Positions 31,701 to 41,709 of a stretch of DNA of 64,000 bases are shown in pieces. Made by a program: the position numbers and the translations under genes. This DNA is from Demequina capsici (GTDB lineage Bacteria > Actinomycetota > Actinomycetes > Actinomycetales > Demequinaceae), in the NCBI RefSeq assembly GCF_032102965.1, contig NZ_CP134880.1:1488001-1552000 (forward strand). The letters are read 5' to 3'. The notes under the pieces are model-generated. The model was not told the DNA's origin. It saw nothing but the letters and a program-made list of their open reading frames with translations, and ran no database searches. The first letter of the stretch is position 1. The number at the start of each line of letters is the position of its first letter.

Positions 31701-32463
31701 GCGTCACCCGTATCTGGGCGAGAGCGGCTCCATCGTCGCACTCGCTCATCGAGGCTTCTCCCGCGAGGGGCTCGAGAACTCGATGAAGGCGTTCCAGGCG
31801 GCGGTCGACCTGGGCTTCCGCTACGTCGAGACCGACGCTCACGGCACCGCGGACGGCGTCGCCGTCGCCCTGCACGACGCGTCGCTCGACAGGACCACTG
31901 ACCGCGTCGGGCTGGTGTCCTCCCTCCCGTCCTCAGAGGTGCTCGGTGCGCGGATCGGCGGCGTGGAGCCGGTGCCGCTGCTGGAGGACGTGCTCGGCAC
32001 CTGGCCCGAGCTCCGGGTGAACATCGACGTCAAGGCGGTCTCCGGCATCGGACCCGTGGCCGACGCGATCGAGAGGACCGGCTCCCACGCACGCGTGTGC
32101 GTCGCGTCGTTCTCGGCTCGCCGGCGGGTGGCGACGCTCAAGCGGCTCAGCCGCCCTGTCGCCACCTCGGCGGGCACATCCGAGGCCGCCGGGTTCTTCG
32201 CAGTCGGCGCGCTGGGACGCGGCGTGGGCGCCGCGCTGCGCCGGGTGGACCTGCTGCAGATTCCCGCACAGATGGGCCGCACCACCCTGCTCACGTCACG
32301 TCACGTCACCGCCGCGCACCGCGTGGGCCGCGAGGTCCACGTATGGACGGTCAACGAGACCGCCGAGATGACGCGGCTGCTAGAGATGGGCGTCGACGGC
32401 CTCGTGAGCGACCGTGCGGACCTGCTCCGCGACGTGCTGATCGCGCGCGGCTCATGGAGCTGA
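31693..32463 (+). CDS. Glycerophosphodiester phosphodiesterase
   Basis: A 256-residue GDPD with a TIM-barrel fold. ALAHRGFSREGLENSMKAFQ gives the catalytic His and Arg, YVETDAHGTADGVAVALHDA the metal-binding Glu and Asp and the second His, and NIDVKAV the next acidic site. WTVNETAEMTRLLEMGVDGL is the family's C-terminal block. It would release glycerol 3-phosphate from deacylated phospholipids. No signal peptide, so it acts in the cytoplasm. ATG 31693 with GAGGGGG upstream, translationally coupled to the hydrolase gene. Confidence 0.92.
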   Translation: MRERHPYLGESGSIVALAHRGFSREGLENSMKAFQAAVDLGFRYVETDAHGTADGVAVALHDASLDRTTDRVGLVSSLPSSEVLGARIGGVEPVPLLEDVLGTWPELRVNIDVKAVSGIGPVADAIERTGSHARVCVASFSARRRVATLKRLSRPVATSAGTSEAAGFFAVGALGRGVGAALRRVDLLQIPAQMGRTTLLTSRHVTAAHRVGREVHVWTVNETAEMTRLLEMGVDGLVSDRADLLRDVLIARGSWS

Positions 32464-32466
32464 GCG

Positions 32467-33966
32467 TCAGCGCTTCTTGCGCTTCTCCCTGACACGCACC
32501 GAGATCTGGATCGGCGTGCCCTCGAAACCGAAGTTCTCGCGCAGGCGCCGCTCGATGAATCGACGGTACGTGGGATCGAGGAACCCGGAGGAGAACAGCA
32601 CGAAGCGCGGCGGACGAGTCGACGCCTGAGTGCCGAAGAGGATCTTGGGCTGCTTGCCTGAGCGCACCGGGTGCGGATGCTCCGCCACCAGCTCGCCGAG
32701 GAAGGTGTTCAGGCGTCCCGTCGACACACGCTGATCCCAGCTGGAGAGCGCCAGATCCACCGCTGGCATCAGACGGTTCGTGTGCCAGCCCGTGCGCGCC
32801 GAAAGGTTCACGCGGGGAGCCCACCGCAGCTGCACGAGGTCCTGCTCGATGCTCCGCTCCAGCAGGAAGCGCTCGTCCTCGCCCACCAGGTCCCACTTGT
32901 TGAAGACGAGGACCATGGATCGGCCCGCATCGACGACCTGCGAGATCACCCGCGTGTCCTGCTCCGTCAACGGCGCCGACGCGTCGAGCAGGACCAGCGC
33001 GATCTCGGCGCGCTCGATCGCGGTCTGCGTGCGAAGCGAGGCGTAGAAGTCCGCACCCTTGGTCTGGTGCACGCGACGCCGGATGCCGGCGGTGTCCACC
33101 AGGACGAACGGGCGCCCGTCGATCTCCACGGTCTCGTCGACCGGATCGCGGGTCGTGCCGGCGACGTCGTGGACCACGACGCGGTTCTCGCCCGCGAGCT
33201 TGTTCAGCAGCGAGGACTTGCCCACGTTCGGCCTGCCCACCAGGGCGATGCGCCTCGGCATGTCCTCAGGCACCTCCACCTGGGGCATCTCCGTCGGAAG
33301 GATCGCCAGCGCCGCGTCGAGCAGGTCGCCGGTGCCGCGACCGTGCAGCGCGCTGATCGCATACGGCTCGCCGAGGCCGAGGTTCCAGAGGGCAGCCGCC
33401 TCGAGCTCTCCCTGGGGTCCATCGACCTTGTTCGCCGCAAGGACCACCGGCTTGCCGGACTTGCGCAGCAGGCGCACCACCTGCTCGTCGGTCGAGGTGG
33501 CGCCGACGGTCGCGTCGACCACCAGGATGATCGCGTCCGAGAGCTCGATCGCGGCTTCGGCGGCCTGGGCGACCGACAGGTCGATGCCTGTGACGTTCTT
33601 CTCCCAACCGCCCGTGTCGAGCAGCATGAAGTCACGGCCGGCCCACTCGGCGCGGTAGTTCACGCGGTCCCTCGTCACACCGGGGCGGTCCTCCACGACA
33701 GCCAGCCGCTTGCCGATGATCCGGTTCACCAACGTCGACTTGCCGACGTTCGGACGGCCGATGATCGCAAGGGTCGGGAGCGCCTCCTCGACGACCGGTG
33801 CGGCGTCGCCCTCAAGCGCCGCCAGGTCCTCCTCGGTGAGGTCGTACGCCTCGAGGCCGGCGCGCAGCGCCGCCTCGCGGATCTCGTCGAGGCTCTCGGC
33901 CGGATCGGACTCATGGGGAACCGGAAGCTCGGTCTCACCCGGGCCGAGCTCGTCGAAGTCGGTCAT
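32467..33966 (-). CDS. der: Ribosome-assembly GTPase Der (EngA)
   Basis: A 499-residue GTPase with two tandem G domains. The first P-loop is GRPNVGKS at 70-77 with DTGG and NKVD; the second, [10 protein letters not shown] near 245, has DTAG and NKWD. A C-terminal KH-like domain ends in REKRKKR. A 60-residue acidic N-terminal extension is normal in actinobacteria. Der acts in 50S subunit maturation. Last gene of the ctaB-to-der operon, overlapping plsC by four bases; convergent with the GDPD gene. Confidence 0.97.
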   Translation of the reverse strand: MTDFDELGPGETELPVPHESDPAESLDEIREAALRAGLEAYDLTEEDLAALEGDAAPVVEEALPTLAIIGRPNVGKSTLVNRIIGKRLAVVEDRPGVTRDRVNYRAEWAGRDFMLLDTGGWEKNVTGIDLSVAQAAEAAIELSDAIILVVDATVGATSTDEQVVRLLRKSGKPVVLAANKVDGPQGELEAAALWNLGLGEPYAISALHGRGTGDLLDAALAILPTEMPQVEVPEDMPRRIALVGRPNVGKSSLLNKLAGENRVVVHDVAGTTRDPVDETVEIDGRPFVLVDTAGIRRRVHQTKGADFYASLRTQTAIERAEIALVLLDASAPLTEQDTRVISQVVDAGRSMVLVFNKWDLVGEDERFLLERSIEQDLVQLRWAPRVNLSARTGWHTNRLMPAVDLALSSWDQRVSTGRLNTFLGELVAEHPHPVRSGKQPKILFGTQASTRPPRFVLFSSGFLDPTYRRFIERRLRENFGFEGTPIQISVRVREKRKKR

Positions 33967-34667
33967 TCTGCCTCCTGGGCTTCGTTCGCGGCGCGCTCGG
34001 CGCGCGGATCGTCCCTCGGAAGCTCGAGGTCCGTCGTGGGAAGGACTGCGGCGAGGTGATCCCGAAGGATCTCGCCCACGCGCTGATCCGCCCAGTCCTG
34101 CCGGGCGCGGCCCTTCAGCTCCTGGGGTGTGTCGAGCGAAGTCGCCTCACCGAAGTCCATAAGCATACGTCGCCTCAGCTCCGGCCACGCGCTGACCGAC
34201 TCTCCAGGGAGCCTGGTGCCCAGGATCGCGACCGGAACGACAGGGGCTCCGGTGCGCAGCGCGAGCCATGCGGCACCCCCGTGGACCGACTCCGCTGTTC
34301 CTCCACCGCGCGTGCCCTCGGGGAAGACGCCCACGACATCGCCACGCTTCAGGACCTCGTACGCCTGCGCGAGGGCCTGGCGCCCTCCGCCCTCGACCTT
34401 GATCTGCTGCGCGACCCGCAGGATCCTGCCGAGCAGGCCCTCCATCATGTGGCCGCCGATCAGGAAGTGCGACCCGCGTGGGATGACGCCGTGGAGCAAC
34501 GGTCCGTCCGCGATGCCCACATGGTTTGCCACGACGATCACCGGCCCCGATCGTGGCAACCGATCCAGGTGGCGCACCTCGGTGCGCCACAGCACCTTCG
34601 CCATGAAGCGACCGACCCACCGGGACCATCGAGGACCCCAGCGGCTCGGCACCTGACGACCGCTCAC
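33963..34667 (-). CDS. plsC: 1-acyl-sn-glycerol-3-phosphate acyltransferase (PlsC-like)
   Basis: A 234-residue membrane-associated acyltransferase. Motif I is NHVGIADG (HX4D), motif III is [10 protein letters not shown], and VVPVAILGT is motif IV. It would transfer a fatty acyl group to lysophosphatidate. The GTG start at 34667 overlaps the cmk stop (GTGA), and its stop overlaps the der start (ATGA). Other acyl acceptors are possible because actinobacteria have several paralogues. The longer frame upstream is cmk in another phase. Confidence 0.9.
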   Translation of the reverse strand: MSGRQVPSRWGPRWSRWVGRFMAKVLWRTEVRHLDRLPRSGPVIVVANHVGIADGPLLHGVIPRGSHFLIGGHMMEGLLGRILRVAQQIKVEGGGRQALAQAYEVLKRGDVVGVFPEGTRGGGTAESVHGGAAWLALRTGAPVVPVAILGTRLPGESVSAWPELRRRMLMDFGEATSLDTPQELKGRARQDWADQRVGEILRDHLAAVLPTTDLELPRDDPRAERAANEAQEAE

Positions 34668-35338
34668 GAGACTCGCTCTGCGAGCGTCAGCACCGCTCGC
34701 ACGGCCTCGTCGATCGTGAGATCCGTCGTGTCCACGGTGACCACCCCGTCGGCCGCGGTGTGGAACTCGACCACCGTCGCGTCCTGGCGGTCGCGACCGA
34801 GCACCGCCTCCCTCACGGTGGCGACGTCCGCGCCTTCGCCCGCGCGTCGGGCCACTCGGACCTCCTCGTCCGCCGTCATCAGCACCCGCACGTCCGCGTC
34901 GGGAGCGATGATCGTGGTGATGTCGCGTCCCTCGGCGACCACGCCCCGACCCTCCGAATACCCGCCGACCCGCTCGGACTCGATCACGTCCCGCTGCCAC
35001 TGACCGAGGATCCGCCGCGCCTCGAGATTCGTCGCGACCTTGGAGACCTGCAGCGCGACAGTGTCGGACCGGATCAGGCGCGACACGTCCTCACCCTCCA
35101 GCACGATCGCAGGGTTGCTCGGGTTGAGGATCAGCTCGACGTTCATCGTGGCGACCATCGCAGCAACATCGCCCTGGTTGCCGAGGTCGACGCCCTCGCG
35201 AAGGCACCACAAGGTGCCCACGCGGTAGGTAGCGCCCGTGTCGAAGTAGGCGAGCCTCATGCGACGAGCGACCTCGCGGGCGACCGTCGACTTGCCGGTC
35301 CCCGCAGGTCCGTCGATTGCGATCACGATCCCGGTCAT
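34664..35338 (-). CDS. cmk: Cytidylate kinase
   Basis: A 224-residue (d)CMP kinase: CMP + ATP to CDP + ADP. The P-loop is AIDGPAGTGKST at residues 7-18, followed by YFDTGATYR and, later, VAEGRDITTIIAPDADV, typical of bacterial Cmk. The ATG overlaps the tyrA stop (ATGA). The cmk-plsC-der order is common in actinobacteria. Confidence 0.96.
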   Translation of the reverse strand: MTGIVIAIDGPAGTGKSTVAREVARRMRLAYFDTGATYRVGTLWCLREGVDLGNQGDVAAMVATMNVELILNPSNPAIVLEGEDVSRLIRSDTVALQVSKVATNLEARRILGQWQRDVIESERVGGYSEGRGVVAEGRDITTIIAPDADVRVLMTADEEVRVARRAGEGADVATVREAVLGRDRQDATVVEFHTAADGVVTVDTTDLTIDEAVRAVLTLAERVS

Positions 35339-36387
35339 GAGGCGGCCACCGTCCATCCCGCTCGTTCCAATGCCTCGACGAGCGGCGGGGCGCTCGCGGG
35401 CTCGACGTACAAGGTGGTGAGGCCGACGGGCTGCCTCGGAGAATGCTCGATCGAGAGGTCCTCCACGTTCGCACCCACGGACGCCGCATCGGTCAGGAGA
35501 CGCACCAGCTGGCCCGGCGTGTCGGGCACGATCACGGTCACTCCCCTCCACTCCCGGGTGCGCCCGCCGTGCTTTCCGGGGATCCGCGCGACCTCGAGGT
35601 TGCCGCGCGCGATCAGGTCCGTGAGAGCCTCACCGATGTCGTCGGCCTCGCGCACGTCCTCCAGATCGCCGATGATGTGGTCCAGCGTCGCGACGATCGC
35701 ATGCCGGTTCAGGCGCGCGATGTCCGCCCACATCGCCGGAGGCGATCCGGCGATGCGCGTCACGTCGCGCAGACCCTGCCCAGCAAGCGCCACGTCATCC
35801 GCGCCGAGCGGGCCCAGGGCGGCCGCAGCGGCAGAGGCGACCACCTGAGGGGCATGCGAGACGCGCGCGACCGCCGCATCATGCGCCGACGCCTCCATCT
35901 CCACCACATCGCTCTCGAGCGCCTGCGCTACCGACGCGACGACTGCGACCGCGGAACGTGGAGCCTCACCCTGGCAGATCACCCAGGGGCGCGCGCTGAA
36001 CAGGTCCGACTGGGCCGCGAGCCCTCCCGACACCTCCCGCCCCGACATCGGATGGGAACCGACATAGCGGTCGGCCGCGCCCACCGCTCGCGCCGCATCC
36101 AGCACCGGCGCCTTCACGGAGGCGACGTCCGTCACGAGCGCACCCGGCCACGTGGCGAGGGCCTTGGCGACGACGTCCCCCGTGTCCGACGGGCGCACCG
36201 CGACGATCACCAGCTCGGGCGCGTCGTCCCCCAGCGGCATGCCGGCGCCGATGTCCCATGCGAGCCGTTCCGCGTTCGCCGAGACGTCCGCGATCGTGGT
36301 GGTCCAGCCTGCGGCGCGCAGGCCGAGCCCGATGCTCGCGCCGATGAGGCCGGCACCGATGATATGGGTGCGAGGGGTGGCGTCCAC
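35335..36387 (-). CDS. tyrA: Prephenate dehydrogenase with ACT domain
   Basis: A 350-residue enzyme for tyrosine synthesis, converting prephenate to 4-hydroxyphenylpyruvate with NAD(P). The Rossmann motif is HIIGAGLIGASIG near the N-terminus. DVASVKAPVL, GSHPMSGREVSGG and the helical dimer domain follow. A C-terminal ACT domain (from about residue 285: GVTVIVPDTPGQLVRLL) suggests feedback control by an aromatic amino acid. A GTG at 36387, 4 bases after the aroH stop, is preferred; a GTG at 36429 would add 14 residues. Confidence 0.92.
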   Translation of the reverse strand: MDATPRTHIIGAGLIGASIGLGLRAAGWTTTIADVSANAERLAWDIGAGMPLGDDAPELVIVAVRPSDTGDVVAKALATWPGALVTDVASVKAPVLDAARAVGAADRYVGSHPMSGREVSGGLAAQSDLFSARPWVICQGEAPRSAVAVVASVAQALESDVVEMEASAHDAAVARVSHAPQVVASAAAAALGPLGADDVALAGQGLRDVTRIAGSPPAMWADIARLNRHAIVATLDHIIGDLEDVREADDIGEALTDLIARGNLEVARIPGKHGGRTREWRGVTVIVPDTPGQLVRLLTDAASVGANVEDLSIEHSPRQPVGLTTLYVEPASAPPLVEALERAGWTVAAS

Positions 36388-36391
36388 GGCG

Positions 36392-36754
36392 CTACTGGGC
36401 CAGGTCACGTCGCAGCGCGACGGCGCCACGCAGGTACACGTGGACCACCGCGTCGCGAGGCACGTTCATCTCGGCGTGCATCATGACGCGCACGATGCGC
36501 GGCAGCGCTCCCGGCACAGGGATCTCCTGGGCGCACATGAGGGGCACGGCGCCGAACCCCATCTCCCGCGCCGCAGCCGCAGGGAAGTCGGACACGATGT
36601 CCGGCGTGACGGTGAAGATCGCGGAGATGACGTCGTCCGTGGTGAGGGAGTTCTGCTCCATGAGGGCCGCGACGAGCTCGCGCGTCCGCTCGTGAAGATG
36701 CGACCTCTCGTCCACGTCGAGCGAGATGGCTCCTCGGATCGCGCGTACGGTCAT
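36392..36754 (-). CDS. aroH: Chorismate mutase, AroH class
   Basis: A 120-residue chorismate mutase of the Bacillus subtilis AroH trimeric type: VRAIRGAISLDVDERSHLHE at the start, TVTPDIVSDFPAAAAREMGF, then VPLMCAQEIPVPGALPRIVRVMMH. It makes prephenate, the substrate of the adjacent TyrA. Its stop lies 4 bases from the tyrA start, so the two consecutive steps are encoded together. Confidence 0.93.
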   Translation of the reverse strand: MTVRAIRGAISLDVDERSHLHERTRELVAALMEQNSLTTDDVISAIFTVTPDIVSDFPAAAAREMGFGAVPLMCAQEIPVPGALPRIVRVMMHAEMNVPRDAVVHVYLRGAVALRRDLAQ

Positions 36755-36802
36755 GGCGTCATCGTATCGGTCGCGTGCTGGCGCGTCCGACCTGGGACGG
36801 GG

Positions 36803-37552
36803 CTAGAGCCCCGCCACCTCCATGAGCTCGCCGACCTCCTCGCGGTTCAGCTGACGCACCTCCCCAGGTGCGAGCGTGCCGAGGCGGATCGGACCGAACT
36901 GCGTGCGGACCAGGTCCACCACGGGATGCCCGACCGCGTCGAACATACGACGCACGATGCGGTTGCGCCCCTCGTGGAGCTCGACCTGCACGAGCGAGTG
37001 CTCGCCAGACACGTCCAGCACCACGCAGGAGGTGACCCGCACCGGACCGTCGGTGAGCTCCACGCCCTCCTTGAGCGTCGTCGCGAGCGTCTTCGCCACC
37101 CTGCCCTCGACCTTGGCCACATAGATCTTGGACACGCCATGCGTCGGGTGCGCCAAGCGGTTGGCCAGATCGCCGTCGTTGGTCAGCAGGATCACGCCCG
37201 TGGTCTCCGCATCGAGACGACCGACGTGGAACAGACGCTCCTTGTACTCGACCACGTACTGGTCGAGCGCCGGCCGACCCTGCGGGTCATGCATCGTCGA
37301 GACCACGCCGAGAGGCTTGTTCAGCACGACCGTCACATGAGTGTCGTCGACGCTGATTCGCTTCCCGTCCACCTCGATGGCGACGGAGTCCGGATCCACC
37401 CGCACCCCCAGCTGATCGACGACCTCGCCGTTGACACGCACACGCCCGGCCTCGATCATCTCCTCGCACTTGCGTCGCGACCCGACCCCGGCGGACGCGA
37501 GGACCTTCTGCAGGCGGATCCCCTCCGGCCGGTGGATCTCCAGCTCGGCCAT
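36803..37552 (-). CDS. rluB: 23S rRNA pseudouridine synthase (RluB family)
   Basis: A 249-residue protein. An N-terminal S4 RNA-binding domain (IRLQKVLASAGVGSRRKCEE) precedes an RsuA/RluB catalytic domain; the Asp nucleophile is in VGRLDAETTGVILLTNDG. It should convert a uridine in the 23S rRNA helix 90-93 region (2605 in E. coli). The start ATG overlaps the scpB stop (TGATG). The xerD-parA-scpA-scpB-rluB order is a conserved block in actinobacteria. Confidence 0.93.
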   Translation of the reverse strand: MAELEIHRPEGIRLQKVLASAGVGSRRKCEEMIEAGRVRVNGEVVDQLGVRVDPDSVAIEVDGKRISVDDTHVTVVLNKPLGVVSTMHDPQGRPALDQYVVEYKERLFHVGRLDAETTGVILLTNDGDLANRLAHPTHGVSKIYVAKVEGRVAKTLATTLKEGVELTDGPVRVTSCVVLDVSGEHSLVQVELHEGRNRIVRRMFDAVGHPVVDLVRTQFGPIRLGTLAPGEVRQLNREEVGELMEVAGL

Positions 37553-38106
37553 CACCGGTCCCCCATCGACTCTGGGGCGTCGACATCGGCGAGCTCCGGC
37601 AGGAACGGGGCGAGCGGCGGCAGGTCGTCCAGCGTGGACATCCCCATCCGCTCGAGGAACTCGACCGTGGTGCCGTACAGGAGCGCGCCGCTGATCTCGC
37701 CGACCTCGGTCACGAGCCCGCGCGCGCTGAGCGTCTTCATCACGGAGTCCACGTTAACGCCGCGCACCTGCGACACCTGACCACGTGTCACAGGCTGCCG
37801 GTAGGCGACGACGGCGAGAGTCTCCAGCGCGGCCTGCGACAGCCGCGACGACTGACCCTCGACCACGAAGCGTCCCACGACGTCCGCGTACAGTCGCGAC
37901 GAATAGATGCGCCACCCGCCATCGACCTCACGCAGCTCGAAGCCACGAGGCACCTCAGGGTCCGCGTACTCGTCTCGCAACGCGTGCAGCACCGTCACGA
38001 CCTGGTCGACAGGCGTCTCCACGGCCGCTGCCAGCTGGTCGGCGGGCACGGGCTCCCCGACGACCATCAGCACCGCCTCGAGCGCCCCTCGGATGTGCTG
38101 ATCCAT
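37552..38106 (-). CDS. scpB: Chromosome segregation and condensation protein ScpB
   Basis: A 184-residue SMC-complex subunit with two winged-helix domains: the first to about residue 85, the second with LSQAALETLAVVAYRQPVTRGQV and VRGVNVDSVMKTLSARGLVTE. It works with ScpA and SMC in chromosome condensation. It overlaps the genes on both sides, showing coupled expression with ScpA. Confidence 0.95.
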   Translation of the reverse strand: MDQHIRGALEAVLMVVGEPVPADQLAAAVETPVDQVVTVLHALRDEYADPEVPRGFELREVDGGWRIYSSRLYADVVGRFVVEGQSSRLSQAALETLAVVAYRQPVTRGQVSQVRGVNVDSVMKTLSARGLVTEVGEISGALLYGTTVEFLERMGMSTLDDLPPLAPFLPELADVDAPESMGDR

Positions 38107-38978
38107 CAGCGGGTACCTCCCTCGATCGACCGCTCGGACTCCCTCGCGGCCTCCAACCCGACGCCCATGGCATCGTCCTCGTCGAACTCGGCCGAGACGT
38201 CCACCTCCTCGGCGCCACCTGTCCAGCGCACCGTCAGCTCACCCAGCGAGCGGGCCTGCTCGAACGACACGGCGGCCTCGCGGAACAGCTCCAGGAGCGC
38301 GAGGAAGCGCGCGACGACCACGTGGATGCTCTCCGCGTCGGCGACCAGCGCGCGGAAGGTGACCGCGCCCGAGTGCTGCAGCCGCACCGCGACCACATGC
38401 GCCTGATCGCGCACGCTCACCGCCGGGTTGTGCAGATGGGTCAGCGACACCGCAGGCGTGGCCTTCGGCTCCATCGCCCTGGCGGCCAGCATCGCGAGCA
38501 TGTCAGGGGTCACGTTCCACACGAGCTCGGGCAGCAGCATCGCGAAGTGCGATTCGAGCGGCACGTCCCGCGGCACGCGCCGCGGCGCCTCCAGCATCGA
38601 CTCGAACCTCGCCGCGACGTCCTTGAAGGCCCTGTACTGCAGCAGACGGGCGAACAGCAGGTCGCGGGCCTCGAGCAGCTCGAGGTCCTCCATGTCGTCG
38701 ACCTCGCCCTGGGGCAGGAGGCGCGCCGCCTTGAGATCGAGAAGGGTGGCCGCGACCACCAGGAACTCGGACGCCTGCGACAGGTCCCACTCGACCTCCC
38801 GCGCACGGACCACCGAGAGGAACTCGTCCGTCACGCGCGCGAGCGCGACCTCGGTGATCTCCATCTGATGCTTCGAGATGAGGCTCAGCAACAGGTCGAA
38901 CGGACCTTCGAAGTTGTCGAGGTGGACCTCGAAGCCCTTCCGAGGGGCCTGGTCCGGCTGGGGCAGGCCGGCCGTCAC
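38106..38978 (-). CDS. scpA: Segregation and condensation protein ScpA (kleisin)
   Basis: A 290-residue kleisin. The N-terminal SMC-binding helices contain FEVHLDNFEGPFDLLLSLIS and SEFLVVAATLLDLKAARLLP. The C-terminal winged helix (ESIHVVVARFLALLELFREA) is followed by an acidic tail beyond the usual end. It bridges the SMC heads together with ScpB. GTG start at 38978, one base after the parA stop. Confidence 0.95.
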   Translation of the reverse strand: MTAGLPQPDQAPRKGFEVHLDNFEGPFDLLLSLISKHQMEITEVALARVTDEFLSVVRAREVEWDLSQASEFLVVAATLLDLKAARLLPQGEVDDMEDLELLEARDLLFARLLQYRAFKDVAARFESMLEAPRRVPRDVPLESHFAMLLPELVWNVTPDMLAMLAARAMEPKATPAVSLTHLHNPAVSVRDQAHVVAVRLQHSGAVTFRALVADAESIHVVVARFLALLELFREAAVSFEQARSLGELTVRWTGGAEEVDVSAEFDEDDAMGVGLEAARESERSIEGGTR

Positions 38979-38979
38979 G

Positions 38980-39795
38980 CTACGCGGCTACCCCGCGCGA
39001 CATGAGCTCACGCGCGAGCTGGCGGTACGCCTCGGAGCCCGAGTGCGACGGGGCGAACGTGAGGATCGGCTCTGCTGCCACGGTCGCGTCGGGGAACTTG
39101 ACGGTGCGCGCGATCATCGTCTCGGTCACGCGATCCCCGAACGCGTCGCGCACGCGCTCGACGACCTCCTGGGAGTGAAGGGTGCGCGCGTCGTACATCG
39201 TCGGGATGATCGCGTCCATGCTCAGGCGCGGATTGAGACGGTCCTGGACCTTGGTGATCGTGTCGACGAGCAGGGCCACGCCGCGCATCGCGAAGTACTC
39301 GCACGCCAGCGGGATGAGGACGCCGTGCGCGGCGACGAGCGCGTTGACCGTGAGCAGACCGAGAGAGGGCTGGCAGTCGATGAGGACCACGTCGTAGTCG
39401 TCCACCACATCCCGCAGCGCGCGCGCGAGCGCACTCTCGCGAGCGACCTCCCCGACCAGCTGGACCTCGGCCGCGGACAGGTCGATGTTCGCCGGCAGCA
39501 GGTCAAGGTTGTCGTAGCCGGTCTCCATGATGACGTCGCGCGTCTTCACGTCATTGCGCATCAGCAGGTCGTAGACCGTCGTCGTCAGGTCGTTCGAGTT
39601 GACGCCCAGGCCCGCGGACGCGGCACCCTGCGGGTCGAAGTCGACGAGCAGGACCTTCCGCCCGTACTCGGCGAGCGCCGCAGCGAGGTTCACCGAGGTG
39701 GTCGTCTTGCCGACCCCGCCCTTCTGATTGCACAGCGCCACGACTCGCGCGGGCCCATGGCTGGTCAGGGGCTTGGGTTCGGGAAAATCGGTCAC
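38980..39795 (-). CDS. parA: ParA/Soj-family ATPase
   Basis: A 271-residue deviant Walker ATPase: ALCNQKGGVGKTTTSVNLAA with the signature Lys, VLLVDFDPQGAASAGLG, and DVVLIDCQPSLG. In this block with xerD and scpAB it is the second, non-parB-linked ParA seen in many actinobacteria. Because no parB is adjacent, a role in segregation is likely but not shown. GTG start. Confidence 0.93.
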   Translation of the reverse strand: MTDFPEPKPLTSHGPARVVALCNQKGGVGKTTTSVNLAAALAEYGRKVLLVDFDPQGAASAGLGVNSNDLTTTVYDLLMRNDVKTRDVIMETGYDNLDLLPANIDLSAAEVQLVGEVARESALARALRDVVDDYDVVLIDCQPSLGLLTVNALVAAHGVLIPLACEYFAMRGVALLVDTITKVQDRLNPRLSMDAIIPTMYDARTLHSQEVVERVRDAFGDRVTETMIARTVKFPDATVAAEPILTFAPSHSGSEAYRQLARELMSRGVAA

Positions 39796-39824
39796 GCGCC
39801 CAGGCTACCGTTTCGTCCTGGCCC

Positions 39825-40745
39825 TCACTCGCGGGCACGCGGGTGAGCGAGGACGTACGCCTCCCTCAGCGAATCGCGTGTCACCAGGGTGTACACCTGC
39901 GTCGTCGTCACCGAGGCGTGGCCCAGCAGCTCCTGCACGACCCTCACGTCCGCGCCGCCGGACAGCAGGTGGGTGGCGAACGAGTGGCGCAGCGTATGGG
40001 GGCTGACATCGGACACCCCTGCACGCTCCGACGCGACCCGCAGGATGGCCCACGCGCTCTGGCGTGACAGTCGGGCACCTCGTGCGTTCAGGAACAGCGC
40101 GGGCACGCCCGCGCCGTGCGCGGCAAGCCCCGATCGGGCCCGTACAAGATAGGCGTTCAGCGCCTCGGCGGCGAACGTGCCGAGCGGGACCACCCGCTCC
40201 TTCCGGCCCTTGCCGCGCAGGAGCGCCGACTCGGCGCCCGGCTCGAGGGAGACGTCGTCGACGTCCAGACCGACCGCCTCGGAGATGCGCGCGCCAGTCG
40301 CGTACACGAGCTCGAGCAGCGCCCTGTCGCGCAATGGCGCTACGCCGTCGCCCTGGGACGCAGCCTCCATGATCGCGGCCACCTGGTCGGTGGCGATCGC
40401 CTTGGGCAACCTCTTGGGCACCGCGCGCGGCTTGACCTGGAGCGACGGATCGTCACCGCTCCATCCCTCCTGCACGGCGAACCGATGCCAGCCTCGCACC
40501 GCCACGACGACCCGCGATGCCGACGCGGGAGCCAGCGCCCGCCCACCGTCGGCTCCGGTGCCGATCGCCTGGGCGAAGTCCGCGACGTGGGCGCGCTCGA
40601 CCAGGCCGAGCGACTCGACGCCCTTCCCCGCGAGGAAGGACTCGTACCGGGCCAGGTCCCGGCGGTAGGCGGCGAGCGTGTTGTCGCTCAGCCCGCGTTC
40701 GACAGCCAGATGCGCGAGGTACCCCTCCCGCTGGCCAGCGAGCAT
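39825..40745 (-). CDS. xerD: Tyrosine recombinase XerD
   Basis: A 306-residue recombinase that with XerC resolves chromosome dimers at dif. The N-terminal SAM-like domain (GYLAHLAVERGLSDNTLAAY) precedes the catalytic domain with R in TGARISEAVGL, K in GKGRKERVV, HTLRHS, LLGHAS and the nucleophile Tyr in TTQVYT. The ATG starts one base after the ctaB stop. It is the housekeeping recombinase, unrelated to the integrase fragment in the island. Confidence 0.95.
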   Translation of the reverse strand: MLAGQREGYLAHLAVERGLSDNTLAAYRRDLARYESFLAGKGVESLGLVERAHVADFAQAIGTGADGGRALAPASASRVVVAVRGWHRFAVQEGWSGDDPSLQVKPRAVPKRLPKAIATDQVAAIMEAASQGDGVAPLRDRALLELVYATGARISEAVGLDVDDVSLEPGAESALLRGKGRKERVVPLGTFAAEALNAYLVRARSGLAAHGAGVPALFLNARGARLSRQSAWAILRVASERAGVSDVSPHTLRHSFATHLLSGGADVRVVQELLGHASVTTTQVYTLVTRDSLREAYVLAHPRARE

Positions 40746-40746
40746 C

Positions 40747-41709
40747 TCAGCCCCAGACCGTCAGGAGGTCAGGCAGGAACGGGTCCACCAGCACCGCTGC
40801 GAAGACCAGCGTCAGATACACGATCGACTCGCGGAACAGCCTCATCTCGCGCAGCTTCTCGTCCCCACGCTGCGACCGTACGTACAGCTCGATGCACCCC
40901 TTCATGAACCATGCACCCGCGCCGGCGGCGACGGCCAGGTACACCCACGTCATCCCGGCGACGGGAACGAGCACCAGGCTCGTCAGGATCATGGCGGCCG
41001 CGTACGCGATCATCTCGATGGCAACGCGCCGCGTCGGCGCGACGACAGGCAGCATCGGCACCTCGGCGTGCGCGTAGTCCTTGCGGAACTTCATGGACAG
41101 CGGCCAGTAGTGGGGCGGCGTCCAGAAGAACACGATGAGGAACAGCAGGAACGGAGTCCACGACAACGACTCGCGGACAGCGGCCCAGCCGATCAGAGCA
41201 GGCATGCAGCCCGCGATGCCGCCCCACACGATGTTCTGGGCGGTCCGCCGCTTCAGCAGCAGCGTGTAGCCGACCACATAGCCGAGGATCGCGAACAGCG
41301 TGAGCCCGGCGGAGAGCGGCGAGCCCACGACGAACCAGAACCACGCGAGGCTCACGGCGCCGAGCACCCAGGCGAACACCAGCGCGTCACGAGGAGCGAC
41401 AGCACCCGTCACCAGCGGCCGGTTGCGCGTGCGCTTCATCACCGCGTCGATATCGCGGTCGATGTAGCTGTTGAAGGCGTTGGCGCTGCCCGCGGACAGG
41501 TAACCGCCGACGAGCGTGGCAAGCGTGAGCCACATCGGCGGCCAACCATCGGCGGCCAGGATCATCGCGGGAAGAGTCGTCACCAGCAGCAGCTCGATGA
41601 TGCGCGGCTTCGTCAGCGCCACATAGGCCTTGAGCACCCGCGTCGCCAACAGCCACCGGGGCACGGCCGGAGCGGGCACATCCGTCACTGCGGTCGCTGG
41701 CTGGGGCAT
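40747..41709 (-). CDS. ctaB: Protoheme IX farnesyltransferase
   Basis: A 320-residue, nine-helix UbiA-family prenyltransferase that converts heme B to heme O for cytochrome oxidase. NSYIDRDID is the NxxxDxxxD prenyl-diphosphate/Mg site, and MKRTRNRPL follows. DYAHAEVPMLPVV is the second conserved loop. First gene of the minus-strand operon. It is divergent from tkt over a 195-base gap, an arrangement seen in many actinobacteria. Confidence 0.95.
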   Translation of the reverse strand: MPQPATAVTDVPAPAVPRWLLATRVLKAYVALTKPRIIELLLVTTLPAMILAADGWPPMWLTLATLVGGYLSAGSANAFNSYIDRDIDAVMKRTRNRPLVTGAVAPRDALVFAWVLGAVSLAWFWFVVGSPLSAGLTLFAILGYVVGYTLLLKRRTAQNIVWGGIAGCMPALIGWAAVRESLSWTPFLLFLIVFFWTPPHYWPLSMKFRKDYAHAEVPMLPVVAPTRRVAIEMIAYAAAMILTSLVLVPVAGMTWVYLAVAAGAGAWFMKGCIELYVRSQRGDEKLREMRLFRESIVYLTLVFAAVLVDPFLPDLLTVWG